DNA from: Bufo bufo
Lineage: Eukaryota > Chordata > Amphibia > Anura > Bufonidae
Direction: 5' to 3'
Assembly (NCBI RefSeq): GCF_905171765.1
Contig: NC_053392.1
Span: 39,197,114 to 39,261,113, forward strand
DNA length: 64,000 nucleotides
Part shown: positions 11,189-22,769 of the stretch, in pieces
Layout of the letters: each line of letters begins with the position of its first letter
How positions within the stretch are numbered: the first letter of the stretch is position 1
Program-made: the position numbers and the translations under genes
Notes under the pieces: model-generated
Told to the model about the DNA's origin: nothing
The model's input: the letters and a program-made list of their open reading frames with translations, nothing else
The model's database searches: none

Positions 11189-14100
11189 GCTGTGTATTGT
11201 CACTAGAGGGTGCTGTGTATTGTCACTAGATGGCGCTGTGTATTGTCACTAGATGGCGCTGTGTATTGTCACTAGATGGCGCTGTGTATTGTCACTAGAT
11301 GGCGCTGTGTATTGTCACTAGATGGCGCTGTGTATTGTCACTAGATGGCGCTGTGTATTGTGACTAGACAGCACTGTGTAGTGTGACTAGATGGCTCTGT
11401 GTATTGTCACTAGATGGCGCTGTGTATTGTCACTAGACAGCACTGTGTATTGTGACTAGACGGCGCTGTGTATTGTGACTAGATGGCGCTGTGTATTGTC
11501 ACTAGATGGCGCTGTGTATTGTCTCTAGAGGGTACTGTGTATTGGGACTAGATGGCGCTGTGTATTGTGACTAGATGGCGCTGTGTATTGTCACTAGATG
11601 GCGCTGTGTAGTGTGACTAGATGGCACTGTGTATTGTCACTAGACGGCGCTGTGTATTGTCACTAGATGATGCTGTGTATTGTCACTAGATGGCACTGTG
11701 TATTGTCACTAGACGGCGCTGTGTATTGTCACTAGATGATGCTGTGTATTGTCACTAGATGGCGCTGTGTATTGTGACTAGATGGCGCTGTGTATTGGGA
11801 CTAGATGGCGCTGTGTATTGTGACTAGATGATGCTGTGTATTGTCACTAGATTGTGCTGTGTATTGTCACTAGATGGCACTGTGTATTGTCACCAGATGA
11901 GGCTGTGTATTGGGACTAGATGGCGCTGTGTATTGTGACTAGATGGCGCTGTGTATTGTCACTAGATTGTGCTGTGTATTGTCACTAGATGGCGCTGTGT
12001 ATTGTCACTAGATGGCGCTGTGTATTGTCACTAGATGGCGCTGTGTATTGTCACTAGATGGCGCTGTGTATTGTCACTAGATGGCGCTGTGTATTGTGAC
12101 TAGACAGCACTGTGTAGTGTGACTAGACAGCACTGTGTATTGTGACTAGACGGCGCTGTGTAGTGTGACTAGATGGCGCTGTGTATTGTCACTAGACAGC
12201 ACTGTGTATTGTGACTAGACGGCGCTGTGTATTGTCACTAGATGGCGCTGTGTATTGTCACTAGATGGCGCTGTGTATTGTCACCAGATGAGGCTGTGTA
12301 TTGTCACTAGATGGCACTGTGTATTGTGACTAGATGGCGCTGTGTATTGTCACTAGATGGCACTGTGTATTGTCACTAGATGGCGCTGTGTATTGTCACC
12401 AGATGAGGCTGTGTATTGGGACTAGATGGCGCTGTGTATTGGGACTAGATGGCACTGTGTATTGTGACTAGATGGCACTGTGTATTGGGACTAGATGGCA
12501 CTGTGTATTGTCACTAGATGGCGCTGTGTATTGTCACTAGATGGCACTGTGTATTGTCACTAGATGGCGCTGTGTATTGTGACTAGATGGCGCTGTGTAT
12601 TGTGACTAGATGGCGCTGTGTATTGTCACTAGATGGCGCTGTGTATTGTCTCTAGAGGGTACTGTGTATTGGGACTAGATGGCGCTGTGTATTGTGACTA
12701 GATGGCGCTGTGTATTGTCACTAGATGGCGCTGTGTATTGTCACTAGATGATGCTGTGTATTGTCACTAGATGGCACTGTGTATTGTCACTAGACGGCGC
12801 TGTGTATTGTCACTAGATGATGCTGTGTATTGTCACTAGATGGCACTGTGTATTGTCACTAGATGGCACTGTGTATTGTGACTAGATGGCGCTGTGTATT
12901 GTCACTAGATTGTGCTGTGTATTGTCACTAGATGGCACTGTGTATTGTCACTAGATGGTGCTGTGTATTGTCACTAGATTGTGCTGTGTATTGTCACTAG
13001 ATGGCACTGTGTATTGTCACCAGATGAGGCTGTGAATTGTGACTAGATGGCGCTGTGTATTGTCACTAGATTGTGCTGTGTATTGTCACTAGATGGCACT
13101 GTGTATTGTCACTAGATGAGGCTATGTATTGTGACTAGATGGCACTGTGTATTGTCACTAGATGGCGCTGTGTATTGTCACTAGATGGCGCTGTGTATTG
13201 TCACTAGATGGCACTGTGTATTGTCACTAGATGGCACTGTGTATTGTCACTAGATGGCGCTGTGTATTGTCACTAGATTGTGCTGTGTATTGTGACTAGA
13301 TGGCGCTGTGTATTGTGACTAGATGGCGCTGTGTATTGTCACTAGATGGCGCTGTGTATTGTCACTAGATGGCGCTGTGTATTGTCACTAGATGGCACTG
13401 TGTATTGTCACTAGATGGCACTGTGTATTGTCACCAGATGAGGCTGTGTATTGGGACTAGATGGCGCTGTGTATTGTAACTAGATGGCGCTGTGTATTGT
13501 CACTAGATGGCACTGTGTATTGTCACTAGATGGCACTGTGTATTGTCACTAGATGGCGCTGTGTATTGTCACTAGATTGTGCTGTGTATTGTGACTAGAT
13601 GGCGCTGTGTATTGTGACTAGATGGCGCTGTGTATTGTCACTAGATGGCGCTGTTTATTGTCACTAGATGGCGCTGTGTATTGTCACTAGATGGCACTGT
13701 GTATTGTCACTAGATGGCACTGTGTATTGTCACCAGATGAGGCTGTGTATTGGGACTAGATGGCGCTGTGTATTGTCACTAGATGGCGCTGTGTATTGTC
13801 ACTAGATGGCGCTGTGTATTGTCACTAGATGGCGCTGTGTATTGTCACTAGATGGCGCTGTGTATTGTCACTAGATTGTGCTGTGTATTGTGACTAGATG
13901 GCGCTGTGTATTGTGACTAGATGGCGCTGTGTATTGTCACTAGATGTCGCTGTTTATTGTCACTAGATGGCGCTGTGTATTGTCACTAGATGGCACTGTG
14001 TATTGTCACTAGATGGCACTGTGTATTGTCACCAGATGAGGCTGTGTATTGGGACTAGATGGCGCTGTGTATTGTAACTAGATGGCGCTGTGTATTGTCA

Positions 14101-17100
14101 CTAGATGGCACTGTGTATTGTCACTAGATGGCACTGTGTATTGTCACTAGATGGCGCTGTGTATTGTCACTAGATTGTGCTGTGTATTGTGACTAGATGG
14201 CGCTGTGTATTGTGACTAGATGGCGCTGTGTATTGTCACTAGATGGCGCTGTTTATTGTCACTAGATGGCGCTGTGTATTGTCACTAGATGGCACTGTGT
14301 ATTGTCACTAGATGGCACTGTGTATTGTCACCAGATGAGGCTGTGTATTGGGACTAGATGGCGCTGTGTATTGTCACTAGATGGCGCTGTGTATTGTCAC
14401 TAGATGGCGCTGTGTATTGTCACTAGATGGCGCTGTGTATTGTCACTAGATGGCGCTGTGTATTGTGACTAGACAGCACTGTGTAGTGTGACTAGATGGC
14501 GCTGTGTATTGTCACTAGACAGCACTGTGTATTGTCACTAGACAGCACTGTGTATTGTGACTAGACGGCGCTGTGTATTGTCACTAGATGGCGCTGTGTA
14601 TTGTCACTAGATGGCACTGTGTATTGTGACTAGATGGCGCTGTGTATTGTGACTAGATGGCACTGTGTATTGTCACTAGATGGCGCTGTGTATTGTCACC
14701 AGATGAGGCTGTGTATTGGGACTAGATGGCGCTGTGTATTGGGACTAGATGGCACTGTGTATTGTGACTAGATGGCACTGTGTATTGGGACTAGATGGCA
14801 CTGTGTATTGGGACTAGATGGCACTGTGTATTGTCACTAGATGGCGCTGTGTATTGTCACTAGATGGCACTGTGTATTGTCACTAGATGGCGCTGTGTAT
14901 TGTGACTAGATGGCGCTGTGTATTGTGACTAGATGGCGCTGTGTATTGTCACTAGATGGCGCTGTGTATTGTCTCTAGAGGGTACTGTGTATTGGGACTA
15001 GATGGCGCTGTGTATTGTGACTAGATGGCGCTGTGTATTGTCACTAGATGGCGCTGTGTATTGTCACTAGATGATGCTGTGTATTGTCACTAGATGGCAC
15101 TGTGTATTGTCACTAGACGGCGCTGTGTATTGTCACTAGATGATGCTGTGTATTGTCACTAGATGGCACTGTGTATTGTCACTAGATGGCACTGTGTATT
15201 GTGACTAGATGGCGCTGTGTATTGTCACTAGATTGTGCTGTGTATTGTCACTAGATGGCACTGTGTATTGTCACTAGATGGCACTGTGTATTGTCACCAG
15301 ATGAGGCTGTGTATTGTGACTAGATGATGCTGTGTATTGTCACTAGATTGTGCTGTGTATTGTCACTAGATGGCACTGTGTATTGTCACCAGATGAGGCT
15401 GTGTATTGGGACTAGATGGCGCTGTGAATTGTGACTAGATGGCGCTGTGTATTGTCACTAGATTGTGCTGTGTATTGTCACTAGATGGCACTGTGTATTG
15501 TCACTAGATGAGGCTATGTATTGTGACTAGATGGCACTGTGTATTGTCACTAGATGGCGCTGTGTATTGTCACTAGATGGCGCTGTGTATTGTCACTAGA
15601 TGGCACTGTGTATTGTCACTAGATGGCACTGTGTATTGTCACTAGATGGCGCTGTGTATTGTCACTAGATTGTGCTGTGTATTGTGACTAGATGGCGCTG
15701 TGTATTGTGACTAGATGGCGCTGTGTATTGTCACTAGATGGCGCTGTTTATTGTCACTAGATGGCGCTGTGTATTGTCACTAGATGGCACTGTGTATTGT
15801 CACTAGATGGCACTGTGTATTGTCACCAGATGAGGCTGTGTATTGGGACTAGATGGCGCTGTGTATTGTAACTAGATGGCGCTGTGTATTGTCACTAGAT
15901 GGTGCTGTGTATTGTGACTAGATGGCGCTGTGTATTGTGACTAGATAGCGCTGTGTATTGTCACCAGATGAGGCTGTGTATTGTGACTAGATGGCACTGT
16001 GTATTGTCACTAGATGGCGCTGTGTATTGTCACTAGATGGCGCTGTGTATTGTCACTAGATGGCGCTGTGTATTGTAACTAGATGGCGCTGTGTATTGTC
16101 ACTAGATGGTGCTGTGTATTGTGACTAGATGGCGCTGTGTATTGTGACTAGATGGCGCTGTGTATTGTCACCAGATGAGGCTGTGTATTGTGACTAGATG
16201 GCACTGTGTATTGTCACTAGATGGCGCTGTGTATTGTCACTAGATGGCGCTGTGTATTGTCACTAGATGGCACTGTGTATTGTCACTAGATGGCGCTGTG
16301 TATTTTCACTAGATTGTGCTGTGTATTGTCACTAGATGGCGCTGTGTATTGTCACTAGATGGCGCTGTTTATTGTCACTAGATGGCGCTGTGTATTGTCT
16401 CTAGATGGCGCTGTGTATTGTCACTAGATGGCGCTGTGTATTGTCACTAGATGGCACTGTGTATTGTGACTAGATGGCGCTGTGTATTGTGACTAGATGG
16501 CGCTGTGTATTGTCACTAGATGATGCTGTGTATTGTCACTAGATGGCACTGTGTATTGTGACTAGATGGCGCTGTGTATTGTCACTAGATGGTGCTGTGT
16601 ATTGTCACTAGATGGTGCTGTGTATTGTGACTAGATGGCGCTGTGTATTGTGACTAGATGGCGCTGTGTATTGTCACCAGATGAGGCTGTGTATTGTGAC
16701 TAGATGGCACTGTGTATTGTCACTAGATGGCACTGTGTATTGTGACTAGATGGCGCTGTGTATTGTCACCAGATGAGGCTGTGTATTGTGACTAGATGGC
16801 GCTGTGTATTGTCACTAGATGGCGCTGTTTATTGTCACTAGATGGCGCTGTGTATTGTCTCTAGATGGCACTGTGTATTGTCACTAGATGGCACTGTGTA
16901 TTGTCACTAGATGGCGCTGTGTATTGTCACTAGATGGCGCTGTGTATTGTCACTAGATGGCACTGTGTATTGTCACTAGATGGCGCTGTGTATTGTCACT
17001 AGAGGGTACTGTGTATAGTCGCTAATGACTGTTGTGTATTGTCACTAATTGGTTCTGCGTATTGTCATAAGAGGGCGCTGTGTTTTGTCACCAGATGAGG

Positions 17101-17128
17101 TTGTGTGTTGTCACTAGATGGCGCTGTG
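11189..17128 (+). repeat. 23-bp satellite of CTCF-like sites, about 258 copies
   Basis: The unit is CACTAGATGGCGCTG followed by TGTATTGT, 23 bp. The CACTAG at 11201 and the CACTAG at 17112 are 5911 bp apart, exactly 257 x 23. Internal landmarks checked (12397, 13432, 14697, 15824) are also in phase. Every copy points the same way. The common variants are GCG/GCA, TCAC/TGAC/GGAC and the diverged types CACCAGATGAGG, CTCTAGAGGGTA and CACTAGATTGTG. The 14 bases TCACTAGATGGCGC fit the CTCF core CCASYAGRKGGCRS at 13 of 14 positions (from memory of the motif). A 299-bp higher-order unit occurs within it. Confidence 0.97.
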
Positions 17129-18730
17129 GGACTGGATATTTTTGGTAGTTTTTTTGTTTGGCTCCGTTTCATGTGCTGCACTTGTAGCTTTTTAATAAAG
17201 AACAGGTTTATTGAAATTGCTGTTATTAAGAATACTTCCAGAATATTGAAATATTAATCAGATATTCGGGTCTCCCCCCCCCACCACCACCACCATAGTC
17301 CATGTGCAGCGGTCATGAAATAATCATCTATTTATCACTGGGGTGCAGTTACCCGTATTTTATAATCTTCTGTCCATGTTGTAATAGTGAACACTGCTCC
17401 ATGTACTGATATACTGCTGAGATTGTGCTTACACACAGCAGCCAAATTCAACATGCACAGCTGTAATGTAAAGCATGGGGGAAGGACAGAGGCACAGCCT
17501 GTGCCTCTGACGAGACAGTTTATGGAGTCACCAATCAGACAAAACAAGTACACCGTCACTGATCATGGCTGTGTCCCAGTGAAAGAGAGGTGAAGTGTAA
17601 AGTATGGAGGACATAAAATCAGCAAAGCTAAAAAATAAAAGAAATTGAAACAAATAAATAGGTGGTGGGATGAACATTGGGCTCTCCTGTCCCAGGGTGA
17701 AGGTTGCCATGGTGGGAACTAGGGGGTCACACATTTTTGCTCTAGGGCCCTCTCTTCTGTACATAAGACAGACCGTACACTTGTGGTTTTGTGCAGAAAA
17801 GTTTCTCCTCCTATAAAATTAAAATAAAATGACATTCTCCGGGCTGTAGATACGAGTTCACATGTGGGCGCTCTGATTTCATGCTTATTATAGACATGTG
17901 AGAAGGATTTGAGGTGGCCCGGTGCCTGTTCTTAGGGAGGGGAGTCCATAGCCCGGACATTTCCATTTTTGTGCAGGTTGCTTCATTTCACTTTGATCCA
18001 AGTTTTCTGCATGTTGAGCAGTCGGCGTAGACAAGTCCTGATAATGTACACAGGGGCGGGCAAGTGGCCGATCTCGTCTCATACTCAGATCCGCAAACCC
18101 CTGGACCCTGCCGGCAATACCCAGCACACCAGTCCAGGCTGGTGACCGGCGTGCGTAGACTTGCGCAACCCATTTTCTTTATTGTTCTCATGCATCTATT
18201 AATTAAAAATGTTGCACAGTGTTCATTAGAAATGTCCTCCCCGTTTTGTGTCTACAGCTCCTTTGCAGAGCTATGTGTCTCCACTGGAACCGACAACAAG
18301 CAAGCTGTGTGTAGTCTGATCTGCAGCCATATTCCCTCTCATCTGCCCTCTACAGGCAGAATGGAGTATTGCAGCGAGCCGGACGGCAAGAGGAAAACAC
18401 GTGAGGCTCACGGTGGACCGATGGGTGTAATAGTTCATGTACTCACGGTTAGCAGATGCCTCCCTGGGCCGGTGTACAGTGGATGGGAAGACAGCAGGAA
18501 ATCCTCCGGGGCAGGGAACACCAGCCAGATGTTGGTTGAGGTGCGCTTGATGGTAATTGGTGTTTAAGGTGCTTTGGTGGCTGGGCCCCTCTGTTCGTGG
18601 CGCCAGCACCGTTAGGTGTGAGTGTAGTAGTGGAAATGATGAGGAGTCAATTCGTATGGCATAAGTGATGAAAAAAGGTACAGTTGCATTCCACTTATCA
18701 GTTTTAGGCAATTGTCAATTGAGGAGTTGT
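17129..18730. other. no gene recognised
   Basis: Unassigned sequence. There is a short C-run plus CCA repeat at about 17273-17295 and a small palindrome AGGCACAGCCTGTGCCT at 17491-17507. The frame at 18064-18567 (167 codons) is opposed by one of 146 codons on the other strand at 18271-18711. Neither resembles a known family, so neither is called. Confidence 0.55.
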
Positions 18731-18736
18731 CTCTAT

Positions 18737-19240
18737 AAACGGTTTTTGTCACCTGAAAAATGGGTATTAAGCTGGCTGATATTAGCGATGTGCTAATGTC
18801 AGCTGAACATAACTATATTAGCGCCATCTCACTGCCTAAAGCCTTTATTGAGAAAAACGAACTTTTATAATATGCTAATTATCCTCTAGGAGCGGGGGGG
18901 GGGGGGGCGTTGAACCTGCTCCTAGAGTCTCCGTTTGCCCACCTCTTTTCACGCCCTTCTTCTCTTGATTGACAGGGCCAGGGCAGCGCTGCTCTGCTTC
19001 CGCCGGCCGTGTCTGCAGTGTAAACCTTGCGCCGTTCGGTATTCGGCGCAGGCGCAGTGAGGAAGCCAGCAGCCGCTGAGCGTCCTTCCCTCGCTGCTCC
19101 TAGAGGCTACGTAGCATATTATAAAAGTTTGTTTTTCTCAATAAAGACTTTAGGCAGTGAGATGGCTCTAATATAGTTATGTTCAGCTGACATTACCACA
19201 TCGCTAATGTCAGCCATTTTTCAGGTGACAGAAACCGTTT
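18737..19240. mobile_element. MITE with about 160-bp terminal inverted repeats
   Basis: The left end AAACGGTTTTTGTCACCTG pairs with the right end, whose reverse complement is AAACGGTTTCTGTCACCTG. The pairing extends inward through CTAATGTCAGCTGAACATAA and CACTGCCTAAAGYCTTTATT to a GC-rich centre with a G13 run near 18895. About 160 bp per arm. No coding capacity. Confidence 0.88.
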
Positions 19241-19756
19241 AAAGTCGACACTTCACAGGAAAGACTTCTTCTTATAGTCCTAAATTCAATCTATAGGACC
19301 CTGGTATTAAATATATTGATATCTGTTCACTTTAAGCTATCCTATAAAGGCGATCTCCCTCGCGGCAGGCAAACACTTCTGCTTCATTATTTGCAGGATG
19401 CTCCACTAAAAATTTTGTAGGTTTTTCCACTATGTCCCAGAAGGCTTGTGTAGGGGATAAAGGACAATTCTGCGCACTAATCATTAGTGTTGAGCAAGCA
19501 TGCGCAGTTCGGCTGAGCATCTCGGCTGAGCATCGCTATGCTCGGCAGATCCAAGTGCTCAGCCAAATACTTATGGTGCTTGAGTACAGCTTGGAAGAGA
19601 AAAGGGTGTCTAGTTCATTAAAAAAAAGGTTAGAAATTGATGGAAACCCCAGCAAAATATTTTGGTAACAGCATTAAGAGGACAGCTGGATGTGTCTTAG
19701 ACTCCTATTATGTACAACATACAACCACACAAAGGCTAGATGCCAAAAGCCAGGTA

Positions 19757-19906
19757 TCATCCATCCATCCATCCATCCATCCATCCATCCATCCATCCAT
19801 CCATCCATCCATCCATCCATCCATCCATCCATCCATCCATCCATCCATCCATCCATCCATCCATCCATCCATCCATCCATCCATCCATCCATCCATCCAT
19901 CCATCC
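19757..19906. repeat. (CATC)n microsatellite
   Basis: About 37 uninterrupted copies of a 4-bp unit. Long open frames here in all phases (Ile-His-Pro-Ser or Trp-Met-Asp-Gly repeats) are artefacts. It interrupts the left arm of the foldback element, and the right arm lacks it. Confidence 0.98.
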
Positions 19907-20459
19907 GCAGCCTTGTGCACTATGAGACATTCCAAACCAGTTCTCATCTGACTGAGAACCAGTAAACCTCAAAGATGCTTCATATCTGTTGGATGACTTG
20001 GGTGGACCTGCACACCTAGATCAATATCATTAGGGCGACAAAAAGTTTTCTGATTGTCCTAACATAATATTCAATAACCTTTCTATACAGTTTTGTCATG
20101 TAAAAACTCATTTGCATAAACATGGGCTTATGGGAAAGACATGCAAATGAGCAGAATCTGCCTTGTTTTTCAGCTGTCATAATAAGACTATGAAAACCAA
20201 TAGATGGAGTTATTGAGTTATAAACAGCGCCATCTATTGGTTTTACAGTCTTATGACAAGAGTAGACTAATAGTTTTGTCAGAAGACTATGAAACCAATA
20301 GATGGCGCTGTTCATAACTCAATAGCGCCATCTATTGGTTTCATAGTCTTCTGACAAGAATATTAGACTGAGTCTTATGACAAGCCTATTAGTGTAGCCT
20401 TTTGCATGGAAAATTCGCAATAAAAATTTGCGATTAGAATATTCGCGATCTACACTAGG

Positions 20460-20660
20460 ATGATATCTGACACTGGGAAAGCTAGGTAATAACTCAGTGA
20501 TAAAATCTGACACTGAGAAAGCTGGGTAATAACTCAGTGATAAAATCTGACACTGGGAAAGCTGGGTAATAACTTAGTGAAGATATCTGACACTGGGAAA
20601 GCTGGGTAAAAACTCAGTGATGATATCTGACACTGGGAAAGCTGGGTAATAACTCAGTGT
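20460..20660. repeat. 40-bp tandem repeat, 5 copies
   Basis: Copies begin at about 20466, 20506, 20546, 20586 and 20626 with TCTGACACTGGGAAAGC, then TGGGTAATAACTCAGTGA. This is the unpaired centre of the foldback element. Confidence 0.93.
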
Positions 20661-21460
20661 AGATCGCAAATATTCTAATCGCCGATTTTTATTGTGAATT
20701 TTCCATGCAAAAGGCTACCCTAATAAGCTTGTCATAAGACTCATAGTCTAATATTATTGCCAGAAGACTATGAAACCAATAGATGGCGCTATTGAGTTAT
20801 GAACAGCGCCATCTATTGGTTTCATAGTCTTATGACAAAACTATTAGTCTACTCTTGTCATAAGACTGTGAAACCAATAGATGACGCTGTTCATAACTCA
20901 ATAGCGCCATCTATTGGTTTTCATAGTCTTATGACAGCTGAAAAACAAGGCAGATTCTGCTCATTTGCATGTCTTTCCCATATGCCCATGTTTATGAAAA
21001 TGCGTTTTTACATGACAAAACTATAGAAAGGTGATTGAATATTATGTTAGGACAATCAGAAAACTTTTTGTCGCCCTAATTATATTGATCTAGGTGTGCA
21101 GGTCCACCCAAGCCATCCAACAGATGCAAAATAACTTTGAGATTTATGGGTTCTCAATCAGATGAGAGCTGGTTTGGAATGTCTCATAGTGCGCGAGGCT
21201 GCCATGGTAAGGTATGCTGACAGTTATCTGTCTCATGGATAACTTCATGGCTTGCACATACTTGGCTTTTGACATATAGCTTTTGTGTGGTTGTCTATTG
21301 TATGTTGTACATAATAGGCGTCTAAGATGCATCCAGCTATTCTCTTAATGCTATGTAGCTGGGGTTCTTCCTTTGACTTCCATTGTGCTCAGTAGAATAC
21401 ATGAGCATACCGATGTGTTCTGCCAGAGAACACGAACACTTTGGCGCTCGCTCAACACTA

Positions 21461-22761
21461 CTACTTAAAACACTACTACTTAACCATACGTGTACTGGCA
21501 CTTGAAAAGTTACTCTCAGGCACTAGTGGGTGCAGCTGAACCTAGCTGTTCAGCTGTTACCCTCACTAGGCTTACTGCATATTTATACATAGACTCACTG
21601 TCTGGTGCTTGGTTGCTGTGGTTGTCTTCTCCAGGCTTGATCAGGGCCCAGAGGAAAGGAAAACGGCTACATGTTGAGGTCAGCCTGTTTCTCTCCTCCA
21701 TGAACTTGCTTCTTCACTTCCTCCACTAACTTCCCTTACTACTCTCAATCCTCTAAGCTAGACACACCCAAGCTATATATAGTGTGGTGCCAGCACCACC
21801 TAGGGGCGAATGGGTGAAATGACAATGCCAGCCTGATAATGTGAAATACCATACATTCAGTACATTAGATAAATACATAAATAAACAGATGTTTTAAGTG
21901 TCCCCTTTTCACACAAATGTCGGACGCTGCAGTTTGACTCCATGGTCACTCTACACACAGCTTGGTTGATACCTGTTCCTGGGGAGATACATAGCTCTGC
22001 ATAGGAGCCATAGACGAGCGGACAGTTTTAATTCGGACTATGTACAAAGTTGCTTTTTTTAACTTTAGCCTCATTGGAACATATGCATTGTATATAGTAT
22101 TTCTTTACTGTGTTCCAAAATAAAGCTTACCCACTGCAGGGGCATATGCAAGGGGAGGATGTGCAGTGACTGTTGTGATTTATTTTCTAACCATTATAAT
22201 TTCAGTGTTTTCTTTTTACTCGTACACTGTTAATCCCTAATGGTTATGTATGGGCAGTATATAGTTAAAACTGGCAGTGTAAGTACAGTTGCCAGGGTGA
22301 TGAGCTGGTTCCACCCCCTGGTTAGAGAGTCTTTGGTGAGCAGGCCCGACAGTAAGGACCTGCTAGTTGTGTGAGTTCCAGAAAGCTAGGCCAAGTCCAG
22401 AGGAGAACCCTCATCCCTGAGATCTGCTATAAGAGCAACTAAACTGAAAGAATAACCCTGAGAGGAAGAGAACAGACATTTATGGAGTGGACTCAGGGGG
22501 ATGCCATAGTGGACAACACAGACTCAACTAATTAAAGATCCAAGCTTTATTGATTATACAACCTATTTATGGATTTTTGAGAACCAAGGCAGTGCTGGAT
22601 AAGGACGGTAAGCTAATGCTAGTTTATGGCAAAAGACTTTACTGCATGTGGAAAGGGTTAATTGTCTCCAGTACCCGCCACACTTTGACTCCACCAATCA
22701 TCCGTCGGCCCTCCGCCTGCCCTCCTGCCTTTCATCCTGTTACTCGTCCATCCCAGCATCA
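21461..22761. other. unassigned; repeat-like
   Basis: No gene recognised. The stretch at about 22255-22700 (AACTGGCAGTGTAAGTACAG, CACCCCCTGGTTAGAGAG) looks like the edge of a retroelement or LTR, but no second copy lies in the window to confirm it. Confidence 0.45.
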
Positions 22762-22769
22762 AGGGCACC

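Larger units (their letters stand above)
19485..21460. mobile_element. 2-kb foldback element with nested palindromes
   Basis: The two halves are imperfect reverse complements from TAGTGTTGAGC at 19485 to GCTCAACACTA ending 21460. Matching landmarks include TATGTACAACATACAA, TGAGACATTCCAAACCAG, GGTGGACCTGCACACCTAG and AAAAGTTTTCTGATTGTCC. The left arm alone carries the (CATC)n tract. Each arm holds two smaller palindromes built from CCAATAGATGGCGCTG and its complement around a TTCATAACTCAAT loop. The centre is a 40-bp tandem repeat. The outermost bases resemble the TAGAGTTGAGCG terminus of the hAT element at 36703, but no 8-bp target duplication is seen. Confidence 0.85.

Noticed and set aside
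11189..17128. Possible CRISPR array because of many short direct repeats
   Set aside because: Units are contiguous with no spacers, and the context is a vertebrate genome.
18064..18711. 167- and 146-codon frames on opposite strands
   Set aside because: They overlap each other, and neither has a recognised domain.
19637..19972. Open frames of 60-104 codons in five phases
   Set aside because: All are translations of the (CATC)n microsatellite.
22255..22700. Possible LTR or retroelement leader
   Set aside because: Composition is suggestive only. No matching partner sequence or target duplication in the window.
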